A DNA stretch of 48,083 bases from Bacillota bacterium (GTDB taxonomy: Bacteria; Bacillota_I; Bacilli_A; Acholeplasmatales; Acholeplasmataceae): the NCBI GenBank assembly GCA_018817915.1, contig JAHISX010000047.1, positions 1 through 48,083 of the forward strand. The letters run 5' to 3'. The translations under genes and the position numbers were made by a program. Shown in pieces: positions 36,456 through 43,895 of this stretch. The first letter of the stretch is position 1. Every line of letters starts with the position of its first letter. The notes beneath the pieces are model-generated. The model did no database searches and had not been told where the DNA came from. It saw only the letters and a program-made list of their open reading frames with translations.

Positions 36456-36735
36456 TGTTCTTTAGATGATCGAATGTTATATCTAATTATTAAAAACCAC
36501 ATGTAAAATGCTACTGAAACAAAAATAGTCGCATTTTAATATATCATTATCCTAATACCATATTAAGATGTGCTAGGCTTTTTCGTAAGTGATGATTGTC
36601 TATACCTAAATTAGCTATTGGTCTATTCAACATAGACTCATGAGTCAATAAATGATACAATAACTACAAAGAACATAAAGTACAAGAAAAAAGTATAAAC
36701 TCAAAAAAATCTATAACATAAGAAGGAAAGATGAG
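36456..36735. other. Intergenic spacer with a 12-bp palindrome
   Basis: About 280 bp without a gene precede the lipoprotein. It holds the perfect palindrome GACTCATGAGTC (36635-36646) and a possible -10 box TACAAT (36656-36661) but no convincing -35 element. AGAAGGAAAG just upstream of 36736 is the ribosome site. Confidence 0.4.
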
Positions 36736-38271
36736 ATGAAATATGTAGCTTTAATTATCAGTTTGATTTTTGTTTTAGGTCTTGTTGGATGTGAAAAAGA
36801 AATAGATGATAATGATGATTCATGTAATAGTGGTTATTCTTGGGTAGATGGTAAATGCGAACTTGACGAGAACCCAATCGATAATGTTGATGATCCTATA
36901 TATATCGCTAATATGAACTCTAATTACATTCCATTTGAAGCTGCAATTACATTTATGGAAGCACATCCATATTTTGAACTAATCTATTATAACGATGAAA
37001 ATGTGATTTTGTATTTCACTGAGAATGGTACGGCATATCAAATCAATGTGAGTGGTGTGATTGAAACAATCTCATTAAGCTTGAGTGGTTCAGATAGAAT
37101 CTTTTATTATGATGAGACAACTAATGAAATCTACTATAGAAAAAACTCTTCACTATATAAAATAGGATTTGACACACAAGAAGTAGAAAATTTACAGTTA
37201 TCTGGGGAGATTCAATATATAAGCAGTGGCATGGTTTTATTTGGCAACAATACAGTGATTTTCAAGTACCCAAATTCGTTAGCAACATTAACAGACTATC
37301 AAAAAGCATTCTCTTTTTATAAGGATGGTAAATTGCAGTATGGTGTCTATAAAAATTTAGCAACTTCAAGTGAGGTCGCGATATATAGTGAGGACACTAT
37401 CGTAGTTGAGGGGACATTTGATGGTATATGTACACAGGTTTTAGGCTATGGAGAAAACTTTGTTGCGTTCAAAATCCCTTATGGATCCAATAATACATAT
37501 GAAACACGCCAGAAAATCGGAATTTTTAATACTCAAGGGGAAATTTCATATATAGAATTTGAGGATTATGAATTGATATCAAACATGGCATTTTATGATT
37601 ATATGGCAGTTGTTACATATACTGATTCCACGAAAAAATATTATGTGTATGAAACACAAGAAATATTTGATTTAAGACCTACTGGAATTGTAGATGATGG
37701 ATTTTTGAGTGCAGATGCTGACTATTATTATGGATATGATAGAAATGATAATTTCTTACAAGTAAGTAAAACATCTGGTATGGCAGTGTTAAACGTGGCA
37801 TCAACTACGGATAATATGAAACCTGTTGTTGAATTTTATGATGGTGTAACATCTATCTATTCTCGAGGATACTATCCTTTATTTTCAGGGGGCATATACA
37901 AACCAGATGGAACGGTAATCAATGATCAAATATGTTTATATACTGATTTAAATGAAAATAAGGGCATGTTTCTAGTAGAAACTCAAAGTGATATTTATGA
38001 GTTGTATATTCTTGATAAAATTACATATCAATCAAGTAAAGTTGAAGAATTTAACTCAATTTCTAACTTCTTAATTTATGTAGTTGATGATTATTTTGCT
38101 TTTTTAGACTACTCTGAAGATAAATTGACAGCTCAATATCCAAATATGGTTGACCTTATATTCTACGATTTTAATGGAGAATATCAGGGGACTTACAAAC
38201 GACATAGCCATTCTTTATTAACTTCATATACTGATGAGAACGGATCATGGATTTTTACAGAGTATCAGTAA
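36736..38271 (+). CDS. Lipoprotein of unknown function
   Basis: The 511-aa product has a signal peptide with lipobox LVGC (Cys at about 19), then a low-complexity acidic linker containing CNSGYSWVDGKCELDE, a small Cys-bracketed motif common at the N-terminus of Mollicute lipoproteins. The remainder is rich in short beta-strand patterns such as IFYYDETTNEIYYRKNSSLY, suggesting a beta-propeller-like fold. I do not recognise a named family. It should be anchored on the outer face of the membrane. The dispersed repeat copy C begins 10 bp after its stop. Confidence 0.8.
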   Translation: MKYVALIISLIFVLGLVGCEKEIDDNDDSCNSGYSWVDGKCELDENPIDNVDDPIYIANMNSNYIPFEAAITFMEAHPYFELIYYNDENVILYFTENGTAYQINVSGVIETISLSLSGSDRIFYYDETTNEIYYRKNSSLYKIGFDTQEVENLQLSGEIQYISSGMVLFGNNTVIFKYPNSLATLTDYQKAFSFYKDGKLQYGVYKNLATSSEVAIYSEDTIVVEGTFDGICTQVLGYGENFVAFKIPYGSNNTYETRQKIGIFNTQGEISYIEFEDYELISNMAFYDYMAVVTYTDSTKKYYVYETQEIFDLRPTGIVDDGFLSADADYYYGYDRNDNFLQVSKTSGMAVLNVASTTDNMKPVVEFYDGVTSIYSRGYYPLFSGGIYKPDGTVINDQICLYTDLNENKGMFLVETQSDIYELYILDKITYQSSKVEEFNSISNFLIYVVDDYFAFLDYSEDKLTAQYPNMVDLIFYDFNGEYQGTYKRHSHSLLTSYTDENGSWIFTEYQ

Positions 38272-38281
38272 GTATAAAAAT

Positions 38282-38323
38282 AAACTCCATGCTCATCGCA
38301 TAGCAAACTTGGTTATGACAACA
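38282..38323. repeat. Dispersed repeat copy C (one 32-bp period)
   Basis: This 42-bp copy shares the left end AAACTCCAT and the 20-bp unit (38304-38323) with copies A and B, but lacks exactly one 32-bp period. It sits just after a stop codon and before a terminator, as copy A does. Confidence 0.8.
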
Positions 38324-38333
38324 GATAATATTT

Positions 38334-38360
38334 AACACCTAGAAGTAGGTGTTTTTTTAT
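38334..38360 (+). terminator. Terminator of the 36736 lipoprotein
   Basis: AACACCTA and TAGGTGTT form a hairpin with a short loop (GAAG), followed by a run of Ts, just after repeat copy C. Confidence 0.75.
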
Positions 38361-38442
38361 TATGTATAACACTCAATGTCAGTTTATATTGGGTTGTTGA
38401 TGATATGAATTCATTAAGCAAACAAAATATATAATATCATAA

Positions 38443-38478
38443 AAAATGATATATAACTCACATAAAATGATATATAAT
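38443..38478 (+). promoter_or_regulatory. Tandem AAAATGATATATAA boxes at the promoter of the HTH-GNAT pair
   Basis: The 14-bp sequence AAAATGATATATAA occurs at 38443-38456 and 38464-38477, 21 bp (two helical turns) apart. The second copy contains the likely -10 box TATAAT (38473-38478). The phasing suggests an operator, perhaps for the HTH protein encoded next. Confidence 0.45.
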
Positions 38479-38496
38479 AGAAATAGAGGTGATATT

Positions 38497-39027
38497 ATGC
38501 AAGAAAAAGTAAAGTTTTTAAATTATTTGCAAGAGAAATTAAGTATACAAAACGATGATTTAGCTGATTTTTTATTTATTGATAAAAGAACTCTTTATAA
38601 CTATAAGAATTTTGATATCAATAATCTTCCGAGTAAGGTTAAAGAAAAACTTATCATATTCTTTCAAGGATATGAGGAGTTTTATAATGATAATCTGTCT
38701 ATCGATGACATCTACCGTAAGCTAGAAAACTCTGATATAAAACTGATTGAGTATATTCGAGGTAAGTTTTTAGAGGTTGCATCTATACGCAAGAAAACTT
38801 ATATTGTAACGAATACGCAAGAACTTATAAAAAAAACCGATGTTAAAAGAGATGTTCGAAAGTTAGATGAATTTATTGAAGATTTTAAAATACTAGTAGA
38901 ATATTCCAATTTATCAAAGGGGTATTTATATACTATTTTTGAAATTATTATATCTAAAGTTGATTCAGAAAATGATTATCAATTTCTTGACTATATCAAC
39001 AAATATAGAAAGGATGAAGAAAAATGA
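38497..39027 (+). CDS. Small HTH-like protein, possible antitoxin or regulator
   Basis: The product is 176 aa from the ATG at 38497, preceded by AGAGGTG (38486-38492); the frame reaches back to 38446 without a site. Residues 12-50 (DDLADFLFIDKRTLYNYKNF...LPSKVKEKL) resemble the HTH of Xre/MbcA-type antitoxins or phage repressors. The remainder is helical, charged and unrecognised. The stop overlaps the ATG of the GNAT gene (ATGA at 39024-39027), so both are translationally coupled. Tandem boxes at the promoter suggest autoregulation. It might be a regulator of the acetyltransferase or an antitoxin; the sequence does not decide. Confidence 0.65.
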   Translation: MQEKVKFLNYLQEKLSIQNDDLADFLFIDKRTLYNYKNFDINNLPSKVKEKLIIFFQGYEEFYNDNLSIDDIYRKLENSDIKLIEYIRGKFLEVASIRKKTYIVTNTQELIKKTDVKRDVRKLDEFIEDFKILVEYSNLSKGYLYTIFEIIISKVDSENDYQFLDYINKYRKDEEK

Positions 39028-39794
39028 TCGAGATTAAGAAGAATCTAGAGAAATACTACCAATTATTTGATACATATGATGTCTTCGATAATTTTATCAA
39101 GTATGCAGTTAAGGATCTTAAGCCGCAAATATATGTTGATCAAAAAGAGAATCCAAATTGTGTAGTGTTCTATTCAAGTCCTGCATATTTTATCCTTGGT
39201 GAACCAAACGAAAAGTATTCAACAAATGTCCTTGGTCTATTTTCTAAGGATTCTTGGATTATTGCGTCTTCAAATGCTTGGAAAAAAGTGATTAATGAAC
39301 ATTTTTTAGATGCTGTGCAAACGCACAAAAGAATATTATTTAATTCTAAATCATTAGATATAAATAATGTATTGAAACAAAGAATGGAATTACCTAAAGG
39401 ATTTTCTATTCAACCTATTGAAAAGAAACATATCAGTGAAGGTATGATCTATGATGATGTGATATCTAGATTTTTTACGAAAAGCGATTTTCTCATACAT
39501 GGATATGGTTTTACTCTAATAGATAATGATGAGACTTGTCATGGCTTTGCATTAACGAACTATCCAATCATTGGTAAAGATGTTGAGTTATATTTCAGAG
39601 TTGGTTATGATCATTACCCTGATTTTCGGTTAAAGGGACTGGGAACCACTTTATGCACATACTTCATCGAAGAGTCACTTCAAAGGGGATATAATCCTGT
39701 ATGGGATTCTGCAAATGATATTTCTTCCCATATTGCAAAAAAACTCGGATATATAGAAGAAAAAGAGTGGTATATGTATCATGTTTTGAAATAA
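39024..39794 (+). CDS. GNAT-family acetyltransferase (PF12746/ZmaR-like layout)
   Basis: The 256-aa product has a C-terminal GNAT fold. The acetyl-CoA loop reads RLKGLGTTLCTYFIEE (about 203-218), and it ends NPVWDSANDISSHIAKKLGY. The N-terminal half (QIYVDQKENPNCVVFYSSPAYFILGE) matches the layout of the GNAT_acetyltran family that includes zwittermicin A resistance ZmaR. It may acetylate an antibiotic, a metabolite or, if the pair is a toxin-antitoxin module, a charged tRNA. It starts within the stop codon of the HTH gene. Confidence 0.75.
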   Translation: MIEIKKNLEKYYQLFDTYDVFDNFIKYAVKDLKPQIYVDQKENPNCVVFYSSPAYFILGEPNEKYSTNVLGLFSKDSWIIASSNAWKKVINEHFLDAVQTHKRILFNSKSLDINNVLKQRMELPKGFSIQPIEKKHISEGMIYDDVISRFFTKSDFLIHGYGFTLIDNDETCHGFALTNYPIIGKDVELYFRVGYDHYPDFRLKGLGTTLCTYFIEESLQRGYNPVWDSANDISSHIAKKLGYIEEKEWYMYHVLK

Positions 39795-39843
39795 GATTAA
39801 GAACGAAAACTGTTTTGGAGTATTTAGTCTACTTGAAGACATA

Positions 39844-39872
39844 TTGACATTTAAGAGAAGTCAATATATAAT
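39844..39872 (+). promoter_or_regulatory. Strong promoter of the lipoprotein-BlaI operon
   Basis: TTGACA (39844-39849), a spacer of exactly 17 bp and TATAAT (39867-39872) form a consensus sigma-A promoter. Transcription should start near 39879, directly at the BlaI-type palindrome. Confidence 0.75.
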
Positions 39873-39881
39873 GAAAATAAT

Positions 39882-39897
39882 GTTTACAAATGTAAAC
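39882..39897. promoter_or_regulatory. BlaI/MecI-type operator palindrome
   Basis: GTTTACAAATGTAAAC is a perfect 16-bp palindrome with the TACA-NN-TGTA core known from BlaI and MecI operators. It lies at about +3 to +18 of the promoter, where bound repressor would block transcription. The BlaI-family gene at 42032 is the third gene of the same operon, pointing to autorepression. Confidence 0.65.
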
Positions 39898-39904
39898 GAA
39901 ATAT

Positions 39905-40000
39905 ATGGAGGAATTACATCCCACTTCTACACGACTGGAATATCAATTAATGGGAGTATATAAAATAAATATGAAACCTCAGACTAGAAAAGGTGACTAA
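39905..40000 (+). other. Possible small leader frame before the lipoprotein genes
   Basis: A 31-codon frame starting MEELHPTSTRLEYQLMG ends in TAA overlapping the ribosome site of the next gene. It has no good ribosome site. It may be chance; I list it because it fills most of the leader between the operator and the first gene. Confidence 0.2.
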
Positions 40001-40004
40001 AATT

Positions 40005-40973
40005 ATGAAAAAACTAATATTCATTCTTATTGTCATGCTTTTTATGAGTTTATTTGGATGCTCCGAAGTATCAACTCAGGATCCTATAACAGATATAATT
40101 ATTGATCCAATAGATGATGAACCTATTGACCAAGTGAATTTTGATTATCTAAATCAAACATTACCTACCAATATGGTTTCTAGATTTTCGATGAGCAATG
40201 CTAATGTATCTTGGTTTTGGAATGGACCACCAGTTTTTTCGCCGGATGGTAAACAAGTATATTGGTCAAAAATATATAGTTCTTGGGATGAATCCGAAAT
40301 ATGGTATAAAACAAAGATTAATGATAACTGGTCAACAGAAAAAAAATTAACTATCGATGGATTAACTGGTTATTTGAGCTGTCCGGTATTTGTTGATAAC
40401 TCGGATGAATTATATTTTAAATATCTGTCTTTACAAATGGAAGTAACTATAATGAAAGCAACTAGAATTGAGAATGTATGGACAAATCTAGAAACACTCA
40501 ATATACCAGTACCAAGCGAATATACGATAGACGGAAGATTTTCCATTGCTGAAAATAGAAATATCTATATTACTTTATTAGCAAAATCAGGAATGGAGCA
40601 TATGAAGATATATTATTCTGAATATAATAATGGACAATATGGAATACCTCAAGCTATTGATATATTAAATGGAACTACTTTTGGAAGTGGCTCACCTTAT
40701 ATCGCAAAAGATGAGAGTTTTATTCTATATGATTCCGGACCAACAAGTAGTTATGGTGTTCAAGATATCTACGTAAGTTTTAAAGATGAATCTGGATATT
40801 TTACAAGACCCATTAACCTAGGAAATCAGATTAATTCTATTGAAGAAGAAAATAGCGCAATTATATCAGAGGACGGGAAATATCTATTTTTTACTTCAAA
40901 GAGAGATGATGATGTTTTCTATACCCCTTATTGGATTAAATTAGATGAGATAGAAGTCTTTAAGTCTAAGTAA
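40005..40973 (+). CDS. PD40/WD40-like beta-propeller lipoprotein, copy 1
   Basis: The 322-aa lipoprotein has a signal peptide ending in LFGC (Cys about 19). The mature part begins with an acidic linker, then propeller-like repeats: PPVFSPDGKQVYWSK is a PD40-type blade, and SAIISEDGKYLFFTSKRD is a second near the end. The ATG at 40005 follows AAAAGGTGA by 8 bp; the upstream GTG at 39993 is inside that site. It is paralogous to the next gene throughout, with the same order YLN, VFSPDGK, CPVFVD, IYxSF and PYWIKxDE. It sits outside the cell membrane. Ligand unknown. Confidence 0.85.
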   Translation: MKKLIFILIVMLFMSLFGCSEVSTQDPITDIIIDPIDDEPIDQVNFDYLNQTLPTNMVSRFSMSNANVSWFWNGPPVFSPDGKQVYWSKIYSSWDESEIWYKTKINDNWSTEKKLTIDGLTGYLSCPVFVDNSDELYFKYLSLQMEVTIMKATRIENVWTNLETLNIPVPSEYTIDGRFSIAENRNIYITLLAKSGMEHMKIYYSEYNNGQYGIPQAIDILNGTTFGSGSPYIAKDESFILYDSGPTSSYGVQDIYVSFKDESGYFTRPINLGNQINSIEEENSAIISEDGKYLFFTSKRDDDVFYTPYWIKLDEIEVFKSK

Positions 40974-41050
40974 TCAAAAGAGGTAAAAATAAACACTTGT
41001 CTCTATTTTTTGAAAAGAGATGAGACGAATAGAAAGGTTGCTAATAATCT

Positions 41051-41998
41051 ATGAAAAAAATAGTGATATTTCTGGTATTTATTCTTTCCTTTGTTTTACT
41101 GGGATGTTCTAAAAATCCAATTGATGATCAAGTCGATGACATCGTAGATGTTCCAATTATCTATAATTATTTGAATGAAGTTTTTCCAATCAATGAATCA
41201 AAACGTTTTGAACCTTCAGGATATTTAGCCAATGAAAATTGGCATTGGCATGGAACTCCTGTTTTTTCACCTGACGGTAAAGAAATGTATTGGTCCAAAT
41301 ATATTAAAGCATCAAACGATATTGAGATATGGTTCACAAAAGAAAACAATGATATTTGGGGGGAGCCTGAAAAATTAATTATTGATGGAATAAACGGTGC
41401 ATATAACTGCCCAGTTTTTGTCGATGGAGGTAGACAATTATACTTTCTTAATTTTGATGGCATAGCATTCACAATTTATAAATTGACACGTGATGGAGAT
41501 GCATGGATAAATCCAGTAGCTATTCAACTTAATATTCCAAATGGAAAAATGTTAGGGTGGAGTTTTTCAGTATCCGAAAATAAAAATATATACTTTCTGC
41601 TGTGGGATTTAAATGGTTTAGAACATCAAAAAATATATCGTTCTATCTATCACAATGGAGAATATGGAGAGTCTCAACCATTAGATATACTAGATATTGG
41701 ATCAGATGGTGTCGGTGGTCCTTCAATAGCTTCAGATGAGAGTTATATTATTTTTGATTCTGTTCGCCCAAATGGATATGGAATGCATGATATCTACATC
41801 AGTTTTAAAAATGATTCAGATGAATTTATGGCACCTATCAACTTAGGGGATCAAGTTAATACAACTGGAGAAGATGCCGGTGTAGCAATCTCTCCAGACG
41901 GACTATATATGTTTTATACAACTTTAAAGGTCAATGATCTTGGATATAACCCTTATTGGATTAAAATAGATGAACTAAATGCATTCATAACAGAGTAA
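41051..41998 (+). CDS. PD40/WD40-like beta-propeller lipoprotein, copy 2
   Basis: The 315-aa lipoprotein has lipobox LLGC (Cys about 19). TPVFSPDGKEMYWSKY is a PD40 blade, and a second is GVAISPDGLYMFYTT. It aligns along its length with the preceding gene, so the pair arose by tandem duplication. The spacing between AGAAAGG and the ATG is rather long (about 14 bp). The BlaI-family gene follows 33 bp later with no terminator, so all three should be one transcript. Confidence 0.85.
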   Translation: MKKIVIFLVFILSFVLLGCSKNPIDDQVDDIVDVPIIYNYLNEVFPINESKRFEPSGYLANENWHWHGTPVFSPDGKEMYWSKYIKASNDIEIWFTKENNDIWGEPEKLIIDGINGAYNCPVFVDGGRQLYFLNFDGIAFTIYKLTRDGDAWINPVAIQLNIPNGKMLGWSFSVSENKNIYFLLWDLNGLEHQKIYRSIYHNGEYGESQPLDILDIGSDGVGGPSIASDESYIIFDSVRPNGYGMHDIYISFKNDSDEFMAPINLGDQVNTTGEDAGVAISPDGLYMFYTTLKVNDLGYNPYWIKIDELNAFITE

Positions 41999-42031
41999 GA
42001 GAATTTAGATAAAGACACATTAAGGAAAGGA

Positions 42032-42988
42032 ATGATGATGATGAAAGAACACTATGATATTACAGACTCGGAATGGGTTGTTATGAGAGTCTTACTTGAT
42101 AAGCATCCCATGGGATCAAAAGAAATAATTTCAATTCTAGCAAAGAAAAAAGGTTGGAGTAATGCAACGATCAAGACTTTCTTAGGACGTCTTGTTGCTA
42201 AAAATATAATTAGTTACAAGATCGAAAAAAATGCGTTTTTTTATTACCCTCTGATTAGCGAGTTGAAATACATTCAAAATGAGCTCAAGCTTTTTTTTGG
42301 AAAGTTGTATGGAGATACTATGATTCATGAGACGAAAAATTTTGTTTTTTCTGGTAACGGAAGTACACACTTTGTTGAAACATTGGCTAATTGCCTTGAA
42401 GAAAACTATCCAAGAATGGCTTCAGATCTTGGTTTTAATTTTCCACATAAACAAATGGTTTATATACACGCCTCTTTAGAATCCCTGCATTCAGCTTTAG
42501 GGTATGAAAATGGTCCAAAATGGATGACAGCTGGATGGTTTTGGGAAATTATTCACATAGCTCCTGAAGAAGTGTTTGAAAATTCATCAGTATCAAAATC
42601 TTCTCTACATGTTTTAGTACAACTCATGTTGCATCATATCAATGAAAATGCGCCTTTTTGGTTGAAACATGGAATTTCTGTCTATGAAGCAGGTTGGAAA
42701 TCACAGGAACAAATGAAAATTAGCTTAAATCAAATTCGAGATAGCATATCACCGTTCATGGTTTATGACCTGTCAACTAATCTTGATTTATTTGAAAAAC
42801 AAAAAGGATTTGAAATTACTCAATCAGTGATTGAATACATTGTTGAGACATTCAAAAAAGAAAAATTGAAAGAGTACTTAAGAAATCCAGAAAATATATC
42901 CGGAATTTTTGGATGTACTCAAGTTACTTTTTGGGAAGAATGGATTAATTTTATCCATAAAAAATACACAGATGAATCAAACATTTGA
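42032..42988 (+). CDS. BlaI/MecI/CopY-family repressor fused to a degenerate peptidase-like domain
   Basis: The protein is 318 aa, far longer than ordinary BlaI (about 125 aa). Residues 6-75 form the winged helix: YDITDSEWVVMRVLL, SKEIISILAKKKGWSNATIKTFLGRLV and YYPLIS are clear BlaI motifs. Residues about 90-318 form a second domain with VLVQLMLHHINENAPFWLKHGISVYEAGW (194-222). This resembles the active-site region of gluzincin or Peptidase_MA domains (HExxH, then WLxEGxAxY), but HExxH reads QLMLH (197-201) and the third-ligand Glu reads His. So it is probably non-catalytic. AAGGAAAGG precedes four ATGs; 42038 or 42041 may be the true start. Confidence 0.8.
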   Translation: MMMMKEHYDITDSEWVVMRVLLDKHPMGSKEIISILAKKKGWSNATIKTFLGRLVAKNIISYKIEKNAFFYYPLISELKYIQNELKLFFGKLYGDTMIHETKNFVFSGNGSTHFVETLANCLEENYPRMASDLGFNFPHKQMVYIHASLESLHSALGYENGPKWMTAGWFWEIIHIAPEEVFENSSVSKSSLHVLVQLMLHHINENAPFWLKHGISVYEAGWKSQEQMKISLNQIRDSISPFMVYDLSTNLDLFEKQKGFEITQSVIEYIVETFKKEKLKEYLRNPENISGIFGCTQVTFWEEWINFIHKKYTDESNI

Positions 42989-43071
42989 TAAATGTTTTAT
43001 ATAAACCTTTAATCACAAATCTTAAGATATAAAATGAAATTCAATATAAGCTATATAAATAGGAGCGAACA

Positions 43072-43815
43072 ATGAATGATTATGTAAAAAATGAAATTAA
43101 GAACAACAGAAAAGCAATTAAGGAAGATTGGCGAGAGTTAAAAGAGACCATTACGGATAGAAAATTAAATTTGGAAAAGCCAGTGATGTTTAAACAGCCA
43201 GTTGAAGGTTCTTTAATCATTGATTTAGATAGAGTATTTCCTAATATTAGACAAAAAACTTTAGAAGAATGTATTAAAAATAGAAGATCTCTAAGAAGTT
43301 ATAAAGAGCAGAACCTCACCTTAGAAGAAGTGACATATTTGCTATGGGAAACATCAAGAGTGGATTCTTTTAAACCTGGTATAACGTTTAGAACAATACC
43401 CACAGCCGGAGCTACAAATTCTATGGAAACGTATCTTTTCTTGAATAAGGTTGAAGGAATTGCTAAAGGATTATATTTGTACGTTCAAGACAAGCACCAA
43501 TTATCATTAATTGATGATACTCCTGGATTGGAAGAAATAGTTAATGAAGCTTTATATGGACAATTAAGAGGAGCTGCTGTTGTATTCTTCTTTACAGCAA
43601 CTCCATACAGAACCGAATACAAGTACGCCCATCTATCTCATAAGATGATTGCGATAGAAGCTGGTCATGCTGGTCAGAATGTGTCATTAGCTGCTGAGGT
43701 TATTGATTGTGGTGCAGTAATGCTTGCTGCATATGTTCAAGAGTATTGTGATAACTTATTTAATATTGGTAATGAAGAATTTGTTACTTATGTAGCTACT
43801 ATAGGAAAACGCTAA
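43072..43815 (+). CDS. SagB-type dehydrogenase/nitroreductase-family FMN oxidoreductase
   Basis: The 247-aa nitroreductase-fold protein has NRRSLRSYKEQNLTLEEVTYLLW (about 75-97), the usual start of SagB-type enzymes. PTAGATNSMETYLFL follows, and HAGQNVSLAAEVIDCGAVMLAAY precedes the closing VATIGK. SagB relatives oxidise azolines in peptide natural products, but many stand alone with unknown substrates; no cyclodehydratase or precursor peptide lies nearby here. GGAGCGAACA precedes the ATG. It follows the BlaI gene by 83 bp. Confidence 0.88.
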   Translation: MNDYVKNEIKNNRKAIKEDWRELKETITDRKLNLEKPVMFKQPVEGSLIIDLDRVFPNIRQKTLEECIKNRRSLRSYKEQNLTLEEVTYLLWETSRVDSFKPGITFRTIPTAGATNSMETYLFLNKVEGIAKGLYLYVQDKHQLSLIDDTPGLEEIVNEALYGQLRGAAVVFFFTATPYRTEYKYAHLSHKMIAIEAGHAGQNVSLAAEVIDCGAVMLAAYVQEYCDNLFNIGNEEFVTYVATIGKR

Positions 43816-43842
43816 TTTAAACATAGACGATTTTTGTTAATC

Positions 43843-43882
43843 AAAAAAGGTGAGATTCATATCATGAATGATCACCTTTTTT
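43843..43882. terminator. Bidirectional terminator between SagB-type gene and serine hydrolase
   Basis: AAAAAAGGTGA and TCACCTTTTTT, with partly paired inner sequence, form a long hairpin with A and T runs on both sides. It lies between two convergent genes. Confidence 0.8.
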
Positions 43883-43895
43883 CATTTATAGGAAA

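Noticed and set aside
33963-38323. CRISPR array
   Set aside because: The repeated units are 32 bp apart within a copy, but the sequence between units is itself conserved from copy to copy, the copies lie kilobases apart, and no cas gene is present.
43072-43815. Azole-peptide (SagBCD) biosynthesis cluster
   Set aside because: Only the SagB-type oxidoreductase is present; no cyclodehydratase, docking protein or precursor peptide is found nearby.
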